Shown: piece after piece, positions 34,281-42,331 of the stretch | Layout: every line of letters begins with the position of its first letter | How positions within the stretch are numbered: position 1 is the stretch's first letter | Origin: Methylacidiphilum caldifontis | GTDB taxonomy: Bacteria > Verrucomicrobiota > Verrucomicrobiia > Methylacidiphilales > CAMAQI01 | Assembly (NCBI GenBank): GCA_945877805.1 | Contig: CAMCSM010000006.1 | Span: 1-50,906 of the forward strand | DNA: 50,906 bases | Reading direction: 5' to 3' | Notes under the pieces: generated by a model | The model's database searches: none | Told to the model about the DNA's origin: nothing | What the model saw: the letters and a program-made list of their open reading frames with translations, nothing else | Position numbers and translations under genes: made by a program

Positions 34281-35030
34281 ATGATTCCTCCCCCTGATCA
34301 CAAAAAAGAACTCGATCCCTCGAGTTTTGCGGCGTTCTCTGATCGTACCATGGTGATCATTCCGGCTTATAACGAGGAGGCCTGTATCAGTTCAATCGTC
34401 AAACGGCTTTATGATCGTGGATTCTCTCATCTTCGAGTCGTTGACAATGGGAGTACCGATGCCACCGCTCCTCTTGCCCGTGAAGCGGGAGCAGAGGTCA
34501 TTTCGGATCCACGAAGAGGCTACGGACTCGCCTGTTGGCTGGGAGGAGTCAACCTGCCTCAAGGAATTGAATGGCTCCTCTATTGCAACGCAGATGCAAG
34601 CGATGATTTTGAAGCTTACGACTCGTTTGCTCAACTCGCCGACTATCACGACCTGATTCTCGGAGCTCGCACCTCTCCCGAGGATCGACTTCAGATGACC
34701 GTTCCACAGCGATTTGGAAATTGGCTTGCCCCCTTTTTAATTTCTCTTTTTTGGGGAGAGTCTTTTTCTGATTTAGGGCCTCAACGAGCGATCCGAGTCT
34801 CGGCTTATCAAAAAATCGATATGCAAGATCGTGGTTTTGGATGGACCGTCGAGATGCAAGTCCGGGCCGTCCAGGAAAAACTGCGGATCATTGAAATCCC
34901 CGTTCATACCTTTCCTCGTGCAGCAGGGGTCTCAAAAATCTCTGGAAATCTCAAAGGAAGCCTCCAAGCGGGCGTGATTATTTTAACAACGATCGCTCAA
35001 CTGATTTTTCAATCTGCCAAAAAAAAATAA
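34281..35030 (+). CDS. Arsenosugar-associated glycosyltransferase 2 (TIGR04283-type, GT2)
   Basis: A family-2 glycosyltransferase of about 249 residues from ATG 34281, five bases after the arsM stop; a GTG at 34248 would overlap arsM. The GT-A features are MVIIPAYNEEACI, VVDNGSTDAT, the DxD-like NADASDD and a C-terminal stretch like dolichol-phosphate mannose synthases. The family 'transferase 2, rSAM/selenodomain-associated' accompanies ArsS. Its role is probably to add or modify the sugar aglycone; the exact acceptor is not known. Confidence 0.85.
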   Translation: MIPPPDHKKELDPSSFAAFSDRTMVIIPAYNEEACISSIVKRLYDRGFSHLRVVDNGSTDATAPLAREAGAEVISDPRRGYGLACWLGGVNLPQGIEWLLYCNADASDDFEAYDSFAQLADYHDLILGARTSPEDRLQMTVPQRFGNWLAPFLISLFWGESFSDLGPQRAIRVSAYQKIDMQDRGFGWTVEMQVRAVQEKLRIIEIPVHTFPRAAGVSKISGNLKGSLQAGVIILTTIAQLIFQSAKKK

Positions 35031-35037
35031 CGCCATT

Positions 35038-36159
35038 ATGATAACCCTCATTATTTTCTCACTCGTACTCATTCTCGCATTCATGAACGGCGCCAATGAC
35101 AATTTCAAAGGAGTCTCAACTCTTTATGGCAGTAAAGTCACTACCTATAAACAAGCCCTCACCTGGGCCTCCATCACCACTTTTCTCGGAAGCCTGACTT
35201 CGCTTTTCCTTGCTCAAGCCTTAATCGTTCGATTTTCAGGAAAAGGACTCGTCGATGAATTAGTCTCTACCTCTCCCTACTTTGTTATTGCTGTAGCCTT
35301 AGGAACGATCATTACGCTCGTTCTCGCCACTCGCTTCGGCTTTCCTATTTCCACAACCCATGCTCTTTTAGGATCGCTCATCGGAGTAGGACTCATTTCA
35401 AATTCTTCTCTCTTTAATCTCACCCTTCTCTCTCAAAAATTTATTTTCCCCCTTCTCTTCACTCCTATCCTCTCCGCACTTCTAGCTTCGCTTGTTTTTG
35501 GACTCACCTCCATTTTTAAAAACTTCCTTCTTCCGTCTGAGCCTCATTGCATTTGTCTTCATTCACGCATCCCTTTTTGGGCGCTCTCCCCCTGTTGTCA
35601 AAATTCCGCTCTTCCGCATCCATCGATCGATCTGCAAATCGAATCTCCCTCCCAATGCAATTCAATAAGTGCCCCCCCCTTAGCCCGAATCGTACTCCCC
35701 TCTCTCATCGATTCTCTTCACTTTATCAGCGCAGGAGCCGTCTGTTTTGCTCGCGGACTCAATGACACTCCAAAAATAATGGGGCTACTACTCTTATCCT
35801 CCGCGCTTTCCATTCAACACTCCATCATGATGATCGCCATCGCAATGGTGATGGGAGGGATTATAGGAGGAAGAAAAGTCGCTGAAACAACCAGTCAACG
35901 CGTGACCTCCATGAATCCTCGCGAAGGATTATCCGCAAATCTTTCGACTGCCCTTCTCGTCACCACCGCAAGTCTCCATGGTCTTCCTGCAAGCACGACG
36001 CATGTGACCATCGGAGGGCTCATCGGAGTAGGCTCCATTACAAAAAAAATGCACTGGAAACCGGTGCTTGGAATTTTAACTTCTTGGATCCTCACACTTC
36101 CTTGCTCTCTCTTTTTTGCTGCCCTGAGCTTTTATCTCCTTCAAAAAAAACATTTATGA
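35038..36159 (+). CDS. PiT-family inorganic phosphate (arsenate?) transporter with Cys-rich loop
   Basis: A 373-residue membrane protein of the PHO4/PiT family, with the two inverted signature motifs FMNGANDNFKG (16-25) and ARGLNDTPKIMG (238-249) and about ten membrane spans. Family members take up phosphate and, unavoidably, arsenate. The central cytoplasmic loop (165-215) holds five cysteines (C171, C173, C186, C187, C207) and three histidines, unusual for this family. Located between arsM-GT2 and arsS, eight bases after the former and overlapping the latter, so it may transport arsenate or an arsenic metabolite (inference). Confidence 0.85.
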   Translation: MITLIIFSLVLILAFMNGANDNFKGVSTLYGSKVTTYKQALTWASITTFLGSLTSLFLAQALIVRFSGKGLVDELVSTSPYFVIAVALGTIITLVLATRFGFPISTTHALLGSLIGVGLISNSSLFNLTLLSQKFIFPLLFTPILSALLASLVFGLTSIFKNFLLPSEPHCICLHSRIPFWALSPCCQNSALPHPSIDLQIESPSQCNSISAPPLARIVLPSLIDSLHFISAGAVCFARGLNDTPKIMGLLLLSSALSIQHSIMMIAIAMVMGGIIGGRKVAETTSQRVTSMNPREGLSANLSTALLVTTASLHGLPASTTHVTIGGLIGVGSITKKMHWKPVLGILTSWILTLPCSLFFAALSFYLLQKKHL

Positions 36160-37151
36160 AATCAACTCCACTTTCCTCTTCTGTTTCTCTCTTTGAGAAA
36201 ATCCTTCAAAAAAACAATCTCACTATTTCACGCACAAAAACTGAAATCCTTCAAATTAACGTCGGAAAACTTTGTAACCTTACCTGCTCTCATTGTCATG
36301 TAAACGCAGGTCCCAAACGTCAGGAGATCATTCAGCGAGAGACGATCGATCGTATTCTCGAATGGCTCCGCAAAACGGAGATCGCAACGGTCGATCTTAC
36401 CGGCGGTGCACCAGAAATGATCCCTGACTTTCAATATTTAATTCAACAACTTCGATCTCTCCCAAAAGTCAAAACGATCATCGACCGATGTAATCTCACC
36501 ATTTTAAACGAACCGGGATATGAGTGGCTTGCTCCATTTCTTTTAGAACATCGCCTTGAAATCGTTGCCTCCATGCCTTGTTACTCTGCCGCCAATGTGA
36601 ATGCTCAGCGCGGAGAGGGAGTTTTTGATTCTAGTATTCTTGGACTACAAACATTAAATCGACTCGGTTACGGTAAAGAAGAATCCTTGCCACTTCACCT
36701 CGTCTATAATCCTGGAGGTCCCTTTCTTCCTCCGGATCAAAAAGAATTGGAGTCCGATTATAAACGAGAACTTAAAACTCATTTTGACATTATTTTCAAC
36801 CAACTTTTTGCAATCACGAACATGCCGATTTCGCGTTATAAATCATGGCTTAAAAATAACGGTCATCTGGAGTCCTATATGTCCCTGCTACGAGATTCCT
36901 TTAATCCCGCCTCGATTTCAGGATTGATGTGCCGCAATACCATCAACATCGGTTGGCAAGGAGAGGTTTACGACTGCGATTTCAATCAGCAACTTGGCAT
37001 GCAATGGAAAGTGGAAAAACCACGATTGCTGTGGGAGATTGATCCGCAAGAAATCGAGCAACACCCCATTGCATTTGGGGAACACTGTTTTGGCTGTACC
37101 GCCGGTTGTGGCTCCTCCTGCCAAGGAGTCCTTGTCGAGAGTTCATTCTAA
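36156..37151 (+). CDS. arsS: Arsenosugar biosynthesis radical SAM protein
   Basis: A radical-SAM enzyme that joins the 5'-deoxyadenosyl group to dimethylarsenite, giving the nucleoside precursor of arsenosugars. From ATG 36156 (ATGA overlap with the transporter) it has 331 residues. The cluster motif is C40-x3-C44-x2-C47 in KLCNLTCSHCHVNAGP, the GGAPEM SAM segment follows near 85, and the C-terminus carries CFGCTAGCGSSCQG (311-324), the Cys-rich tail region of the rSAM/selenodomain family. The extra Cys318 in this tail is notable. No in-frame TGA that would suggest selenocysteine is seen. Confidence 0.92.
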   Translation: MKSTPLSSSVSLFEKILQKNNLTISRTKTEILQINVGKLCNLTCSHCHVNAGPKRQEIIQRETIDRILEWLRKTEIATVDLTGGAPEMIPDFQYLIQQLRSLPKVKTIIDRCNLTILNEPGYEWLAPFLLEHRLEIVASMPCYSAANVNAQRGEGVFDSSILGLQTLNRLGYGKEESLPLHLVYNPGGPFLPPDQKELESDYKRELKTHFDIIFNQLFAITNMPISRYKSWLKNNGHLESYMSLLRDSFNPASISGLMCRNTINIGWQGEVYDCDFNQQLGMQWKVEKPRLLWEIDPQEIEQHPIAFGEHCFGCTAGCGSSCQGVLVESSF

Positions 37152-37291
37152 AGTCGGTAGATAATTAAACCCAATTCTTACATTAGGAATATCTCGGAAC
37201 CCCGACGTGTCACATGGAGGTCAACTTACGGACAGCAAGCCAATCCAATTTTTTACCCCATGGTGAATCCCTCTTTTTTCCGAAAGAGTTT

Positions 37292-39076
37292 TTATGGAGA
37301 CCAAAGAGATTCGAGGTTCCAGAGTATTGATCCTGAGGTTGGGATTTGAATATTGTTCAACCTATTTTTAATTCCGACATAACTGGTGGGGGTGACTAAA
37401 TAAATGAGGGGAAGTTCGTTACTGAGAATGGTCTGGATTTCGTAGACAATTTTAATTCGTTCCGATTCATTCATCGTGATGATCTGAAGATCCATTAATC
37501 GATCAATTTCAGCCTGCCAAGGAGTAAACGGTTTCGGCTGTTTCGGAAACCAGAGGTTCATCTGTCCAGAGCTTTTGAGTACCGAAAGGCTTCCTGCAGG
37601 ATCCCCTCCTCCTGTAAGGCCGAGGATGCCAGCTTCATAATCGTAGGATTGATCGATTTTGGAGATAAAGGTGTTAAAATCTTGAAACTGAAGAGTTAAG
37701 GTAATTCCGAGAGACTTGAGATTTTCTTTGATCGTGGTGGCGATATTTTGGCGAATTTGATTTTCTTGATTGGTAATCACCGAAAATTCAACGTGCTGTC
37801 CCGTGAGATCGTAGAGTTTGCCGTCCTCATGAACGGTCATCCCCATTTCCTTGAGAAGTCGCCGGGCTTTGGGGAGGTCGATGGGATAAGAGGTGACTTG
37901 GGAGTTATGCCATTTTCGATTGGCGGGACTATAAAAGGAGGAAAGGGGGGTCCCTCTTCCTAAGAGAACGCCATCAACAATCCCTTGGCGATCAATGGCG
38001 TAGGAAATCGCCTGTCTAAATCGGGGATCGCTAAACCATTTGAGTTTGTAAGGGTGAACGTACGGTTTTCCTTCTTTGTTTGTTCCGGTGTTGAGATTGA
38101 ACCAAAGAAAGGAGATGTTAGATGAGGGACCCCGATCATGGATCTTAAAGTCTCTTTTAGTTTCGTTTTTTTGAACCCATGTTTTTTGATCGGGAGGGAT
38201 ATCCATAATATCGCATTGTCCCTTTGCAAAGGCAGTCACACTCGCATTGATATCTTGGGTGAACTTAATTAAAAAGAGATCGATATAAGGGAGCCTTTTT
38301 TTCTCAGAATTAATATTCCAGTAATAGGGATTGGGAATGAGCAACATCCGTTGTCCGGTTTGATAGGAATAGATTTTGAAGATCCCCGCTCCGACGAATT
38401 TTTCCGGAGAGGTTTTTGCCATCCCGGAGGTCCAGATCTTGAGGAGATTGCCGCTGTCAAATGCATCTTGAAGAATGTGACGAGGGAGAATTTCAACTAT
38501 TCCAAGCATGGTCAGGAATGGGGCATAGGGAGAGGGGAGTTCAATCGTGAAGGTTTGCGGGTCAAGAATCGATATTTTAAAGGGTTTCCCCTCAATTATC
38601 ATAAAATCTTTAGAGCGATTGGGATATCGAGGGTCGTAGAGAGCTTTAAACGTAAAGGCAACATCCTCACTCGTAAGGGGGTGTCCATCGGAGAAACAAA
38701 GACCCTTGCGAAGATGGAAGGTATATTTTTTATAGTCAGAACTCATCTCCCAGGATTGGGCGAGCGCAGGAGTGACTTTTTCTTCGATCGGATGATAGCG
38801 GGTTAAGGTGCCATGAATCAGTCCAATAATTTGAGAGGAACTGGTATCGGTAGATCCGAGGGGATTGAGTGTTTTCGGTTCTCCAGGGCTCATATAAATA
38901 AAACGAGAGCCAAATTTTCCAATGGGAAAAGGGGAGATCTCCTCTTCACCGCTTAACAGTTGATCTTGGCGAGGGGGGAGAGTGAGTCGGTTACATCCGA
39001 AGGAAATTAAAAACGAAAGCAGGAGTATCGATCGAATCATCGATAGGAGGGGAGAGTTTAAAGAGAGAGAGTTCAT
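37292..39076 (-). CDS. Oligopeptide-type ABC substrate-binding lipoprotein
   Basis: A family-5 extracellular solute-binding protein (OppA/DppA-like), about 594 residues from ATG 39076; a GTG at 39127 would overlap the hydrolase gene and an ATG at 39040 is also possible. The N-terminus has a lipoprotein-type signal (SILLLSFLISFGC). The family patterns are LNPLGSTD, YTFHLRKGLCFSDGHPLTSEDV and RQAISYAIDRQGIVDGVLLG. No permease or ATPase genes adjoin, so it may serve a transporter encoded elsewhere or act as a sensor lipoprotein. Confidence 0.88.
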   Translation of the reverse strand: MNSLSLNSPLLSMIRSILLLSFLISFGCNRLTLPPRQDQLLSGEEEISPFPIGKFGSRFIYMSPGEPKTLNPLGSTDTSSSQIIGLIHGTLTRYHPIEEKVTPALAQSWEMSSDYKKYTFHLRKGLCFSDGHPLTSEDVAFTFKALYDPRYPNRSKDFMIIEGKPFKISILDPQTFTIELPSPYAPFLTMLGIVEILPRHILQDAFDSGNLLKIWTSGMAKTSPEKFVGAGIFKIYSYQTGQRMLLIPNPYYWNINSEKKRLPYIDLFLIKFTQDINASVTAFAKGQCDIMDIPPDQKTWVQKNETKRDFKIHDRGPSSNISFLWFNLNTGTNKEGKPYVHPYKLKWFSDPRFRQAISYAIDRQGIVDGVLLGRGTPLSSFYSPANRKWHNSQVTSYPIDLPKARRLLKEMGMTVHEDGKLYDLTGQHVEFSVITNQENQIRQNIATTIKENLKSLGITLTLQFQDFNTFISKIDQSYDYEAGILGLTGGGDPAGSLSVLKSSGQMNLWFPKQPKPFTPWQAEIDRLMDLQIITMNESERIKIVYEIQTILSNELPLIYLVTPTSYVGIKNRLNNIQIPTSGSILWNLESLWSP

Positions 39077-39090
39077 CAGGAGATTAAGGG

Positions 39091-39948
39091 TTACGATTGA
39101 GATAAAAAGTCGATCGACTCTTTCCACCAGATCTCATTCGGATTGTGGGAGATCGTATTGTGATCGGCATCAGGAATAATCCATTTACGTTTAGGACTTT
39201 GGATCGAGTCATAGAGTTTTTCACCGATCCAAGCCGGTATCACTTGATCTTTTTCAGCAATCATCAGAGCGACTTTGCCGGAGTACTTTTGGAGGAGTTG
39301 ATCACTTGGATAGCGTTCTGTTAAGATGAGTGAAGTCGGAAGTAGGGGGTAGTGATAGTCGGCGGTGGTCGCCATATTATTAAAGGGGGTAATCAGGAGG
39401 ACCCCTACGACCTGTTGAGGACGCTCTGAAGCAACATAGGCCGCGACCCCTGTTCCTAACGATTCCCCGACCACGATCACGGGATGATGAATGGAATCGA
39501 GTGCGAGGAGGGCTTTCTGAACAATGATTGGCTCAGAGGGGGTTCCCTCTCGATGTCCAAATCCAGGGTATTCAAAGAGAAGGATATTGCATGAGGCGGT
39601 TAACGGATTTGATTGAAAGAGTTGAGCGAGATAGTGTCGAATCACCGCAGGGGCCGCGTTCCCGTGAAAGATGACTATCGTCTTTTGAGCCTGCTCGGAG
39701 CCGATCATCCAGCCGCAAAATTCTCCTTGAGAGTCAAAAAATTCTCTGCCATGGAACTGCTGCGCTGCCTTGATTTGATCTTCACGGAGAAAGGATTCGG
39801 GATAGTAAATGAGCTCTTTTTGAATCGAATAGAGTACCCCGCATACGAGGAGATATCCGAGAACGCCGCTCCCTGCAATTCTTCCCCATCGATTGTTCAG
39901 TAGTTTTGAAAAATGAGTCGTGATCATAGAGGGAGAAAAGAGGGTCAC
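39091..39948 (-). CDS. Membrane-anchored alpha/beta hydrolase
   Basis: A 285-residue serine hydrolase with an N-terminal membrane anchor (about 23-40). The catalytic triad is S163 in VVGESLGTG, Asp near 231 (MIAEKDQVIP) and His near 265 (DADHNTIS); the oxyanion strand reads IVIFHGNAAP. It resembles the YfhR/FrsA-like family with unknown ester substrates. The proposed GTG start overlaps the kinase stop (GTGA); an ATG 21 bases on (39927) is also possible. Middle gene of a three-gene minus-strand run. Confidence 0.8.
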   Translation of the reverse strand: MTLFSPSMITTHFSKLLNNRWGRIAGSGVLGYLLVCGVLYSIQKELIYYPESFLREDQIKAAQQFHGREFFDSQGEFCGWMIGSEQAQKTIVIFHGNAAPAVIRHYLAQLFQSNPLTASCNILLFEYPGFGHREGTPSEPIIVQKALLALDSIHHPVIVVGESLGTGVAAYVASERPQQVVGVLLITPFNNMATTADYHYPLLPTSLILTERYPSDQLLQKYSGKVALMIAEKDQVIPAWIGEKLYDSIQSPKRKWIIPDADHNTISHNPNEIWWKESIDFLSQS

Positions 39949-41855
39949 GATTTAAAGAGGGGGGGGAAATCGAGATATCGGGAGAGAAGAAAGGTCGAAA
40001 AGTTTTCAAATTCAAGAGCTTGGTTTTTTCGATTGCTCCAAAGAGATTTTGTGAGAACGCTCTCCTCCCATAAAGGAGCCGTAAAGAGTCCGTTCCCGCT
40101 GTAGCCTAAGCGGAGTTGTCGTGCGAGATGATTGGCACAGTAAAGGACATGAGGAAGAGGGGATTTTTTGGCGTTAAACCCCGCCGATTCATGCTGTTCA
40201 ATGGCATCGATGAGAGGGGTCGGGAATCGTTTTTCGCGAAGCCAGTAAGTTAATATTTCACCATGATGAATCCCGAAGAGATCGAGTTCTAAGCGAGAGA
40301 GAGAGAGTTGATCGACAATCGATCGGTTCATCAGATTGAAAAAAGCGAGAGGATAGAGATCTGCCAAAATAATTTTTCCGAGATCGTGAAATAAGCCGGT
40401 GGCAAATTCGATGCCGGTTTTTTTAAATCCGAGAAGATCATAAATATCTTCGACAATAAAGGCGACGGCGATTTGATGCTGCCAGAGGGGGGTCCAATGA
40501 AAATAGGCGGAAGCGGGCAGTTCGTGATCTAGGGCGAAACCAAGAAGGGCAAGGGATTGGGATTTTTGAGATCCGATCGTTTCAAGGCACTCTCGTCGGG
40601 ATTCTGGGGAGGACTCTAAATCAGATTTGAGAAAAATCGAAAGTTGGTCGAGCTTGAATTGAAATCCCTTGAATTTTTCAGAGGCCTCCATCAAATCATC
40701 CAAGTTTCCCTGTTCTCCTTTAGCGATCTCTAAAAAGGTGTTGGCGGCATTTTCAAGAGGAAGGGGCTGGATTCGATTCGTCAAGGAGCCGAGGATTTGA
40801 GCACGGGAAAATTGGCTGTTAACTTGGGCAGGAGCCTTAGACCATTCGGAATAACTACTTTTGAGGAGGCCATAGGCAAAGTCTCTTTTTCCCGAGGGAA
40901 GTTCCTCAGGGGGACGAGGAATCGGCTTAAAGTCACTTTCTTGGGCCGATTCGTAACGGTAGCGCTCCAAAGTTCCAATGACTTCAGCGATTTCCTGATA
41001 GGTTTGAAAACGATGTTCCGGATTTCGTTCCATCATTTTCCGGATCAGGTGAACTAACCCGATGTGTAGATTTGAGGCGAGAGCGAGGCCGTAGGGAAAC
41101 GGTTTTTGAATGTGTCCTTGAATAATCTCTTCAATGGTGTCCCCATCATAAGGGGGTTGCCCAACGACAAGGTGAAATAAGGTAGCGCCTAGGGAATAGA
41201 TATCGGTTCGGAGATCTGTTTTTTGCCGATAAATTTGCTCTGGGGCGACATAGTAAGGAGTGCCAAAGACTTCATTGTCATCGATATCATTGGAGTGGGA
41301 AATATTTTGAGCGAGTCCGAAGTCGGTCAAAAGAATCATCGGTTTCTGATCGACCAGAAAATTAGAGGGTTTGATATCTAAATGGACGAGTTGATGTTGA
41401 GCGGCATAATCTAAGGCAGAAACCGCTTGATACAAAAACCATTTCGCTTCTGCTAAATTTAATTTTTTGTTTGCACTGATCCAGTCGTCTAAAGTTTGGC
41501 CTTCAATAAAAGCCATACTAAAAAAAGAGATCTGGTTAATCCGTCCGATGTAATAAATCGGAACAATATGGGGGTGTTGGATCGAGGCGACATGAAGAGC
41601 CTCGGCCTCAAAGTTTTGAAGATATTTTTCATTTTTGGCGTATTCAGGAAGGAGAACTTTAATGGCCACGAAACGTTCCAAAGCCGGTTCAAAGGCCTTG
41701 TAGACCGATCCGATTCCTCCATCGGCGATTTTTTCCATCAGCACGTAATGCCCGAGCTGGACCCCAGGAACTAAATCTCCCACCTCTTGAGGCTCAAACG
41801 AATTCATCAAATCATTTTCTCGATAATTCGTAAAATTACCAGAGTTCTTTTTCAT
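39945..41855 (-). CDS. Serine/threonine protein kinase fused to an HDOD domain
   Basis: A 636-residue signalling protein. Residues 36-300 form an Hanks-type kinase: glycine loop IADGGIGSVYKA, K66 in FVAIKVL, catalytic D160 in HLDIKPSN (Leu instead of Arg, a non-RD kinase), D178 in TDFGLA. Residues about 350-610 form an HDOD domain with GLFHDLGKIILADLYP. Fusion of kinase and HDOD is an uncommon layout; the kinase may control the HDOD output. No transmembrane span separates the parts, so it is cytoplasmic. Start ATG 41855, inside one arm of an inverted repeat; ATG 41807 is an alternative. Confidence 0.85.
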   Translation of the reverse strand: MKKNSGNFTNYRENDLMNSFEPQEVGDLVPGVQLGHYVLMEKIADGGIGSVYKAFEPALERFVAIKVLLPEYAKNEKYLQNFEAEALHVASIQHPHIVPIYYIGRINQISFFSMAFIEGQTLDDWISANKKLNLAEAKWFLYQAVSALDYAAQHQLVHLDIKPSNFLVDQKPMILLTDFGLAQNISHSNDIDDNEVFGTPYYVAPEQIYRQKTDLRTDIYSLGATLFHLVVGQPPYDGDTIEEIIQGHIQKPFPYGLALASNLHIGLVHLIRKMMERNPEHRFQTYQEIAEVIGTLERYRYESAQESDFKPIPRPPEELPSGKRDFAYGLLKSSYSEWSKAPAQVNSQFSRAQILGSLTNRIQPLPLENAANTFLEIAKGEQGNLDDLMEASEKFKGFQFKLDQLSIFLKSDLESSPESRRECLETIGSQKSQSLALLGFALDHELPASAYFHWTPLWQHQIAVAFIVEDIYDLLGFKKTGIEFATGLFHDLGKIILADLYPLAFFNLMNRSIVDQLSLSRLELDLFGIHHGEILTYWLREKRFPTPLIDAIEQHESAGFNAKKSPLPHVLYCANHLARQLRLGYSGNGLFTAPLWEESVLTKSLWSNRKNQALEFENFSTFLLSRYLDFPPLFKS

Positions 41856-41942
41856 AAACCGGACGAGCCGGAACCGATGTTCATATGAGGGGCGAGTTGC
41901 TTTTAGATAGAATAGACTTCTTCCGACTCCGGTTTATGAAAT
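41848..41942. repeat. Inverted repeat at the kinase start codon
   Basis: Arms TTCATAAACCGGA (41851-41863) and TCCGGTTTATGAA (41928-41940) are perfect 13-base inverted copies separated by 64 bases. One arm contains the kinase ATG. A single related arm, CCGGTTTATGAAA, occurs at 200-212, before the AraC-type gene. Confidence 0.6.
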
Positions 41943-42210
41943 TTGTTTACCCCGATTTTTTCGGGGCTCCGCAGAAAACAGAAATCCTGGTTTTTTTGTT
42001 TCGGGCTTTGCCAAAACTCGCAGTCCCTCCTTCATAATACTTACTTTGAATTTGTTGGCGTCCTTTGACTTTCGTTGCTCCCCCTCCACCCTCCGAGCTA
42101 AAATGAAATCCAGCTCCGCAGGTTTTGGTGAGATCGTTTTACGATCCTTTTGGCGGTTAAACCTCTTTTGGTCTGTTAAGTTGACGCTTATGCGCACATG
42201 CGGGATCGAA
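41943..42210. other. Intergenic stretch before the GH63-type gene
   Basis: No convincing gene. An 87-codon frame on the minus strand (41934-42197) has no family match that I recognise, and its start lies within the TTAAGTTGACGC repeat (42176-42196), so it is probably a chance ORF in repeat DNA. A small hairpin CCCCGATTTTTTCGGGG lies near 41951. Confidence 0.5.
42176..42196 (+). repeat. TTAAGTTGACGC repeat, second copy
   Basis: TTAAGTTGACGC, two variable bases, then ATGCGCA. The same 19 of 21 bases are found on the minus strand at 30039-30059. Both copies are intergenic. Confidence 0.6.
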
Positions 42211-42214
42211 GGTC

Positions 42215-42272
42215 ATCTTTTCCGTTCCGACGGAAAAGATTTTGCAAAGAACTTCAAAAGTGAGGGACTTAG
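42215..42272 (+). promoter_or_regulatory. Leader element copy 3: hairpin plus 29-nt block (GH63 gene)
   Basis: A perfect 10-bp stem ATCTTTTCCG / CGGAAAAGAT with loop TTCCGA (42215-42240) is followed after three bases by a 29-base block (42244-42272) beginning GCAAAGAACTTC and ending GTGAGGGACTTAG. The loop is identical to copy 1, while stem bases differ in a compensating way. The block ends 59 bases before the gene, so here GAGGGA cannot be its ribosome binding site. Confidence 0.7.
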
Positions 42273-42331
42273 ATCATTGCTATTAATCTATTTCCCTGCA
42301 CAGTTGATCGAAAACGAGGGATGAATATTGT

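Noticed and set aside
41934-42197. 87-codon minus-strand frame between the kinase and GH63 genes
   Set aside because: Its start lies in the TTAAGTTGACGC repeat, its end in the inverted repeat, and the plus strand is also open over part of it. Composition gives no domain. Treated as chance ORF in repeat DNA.
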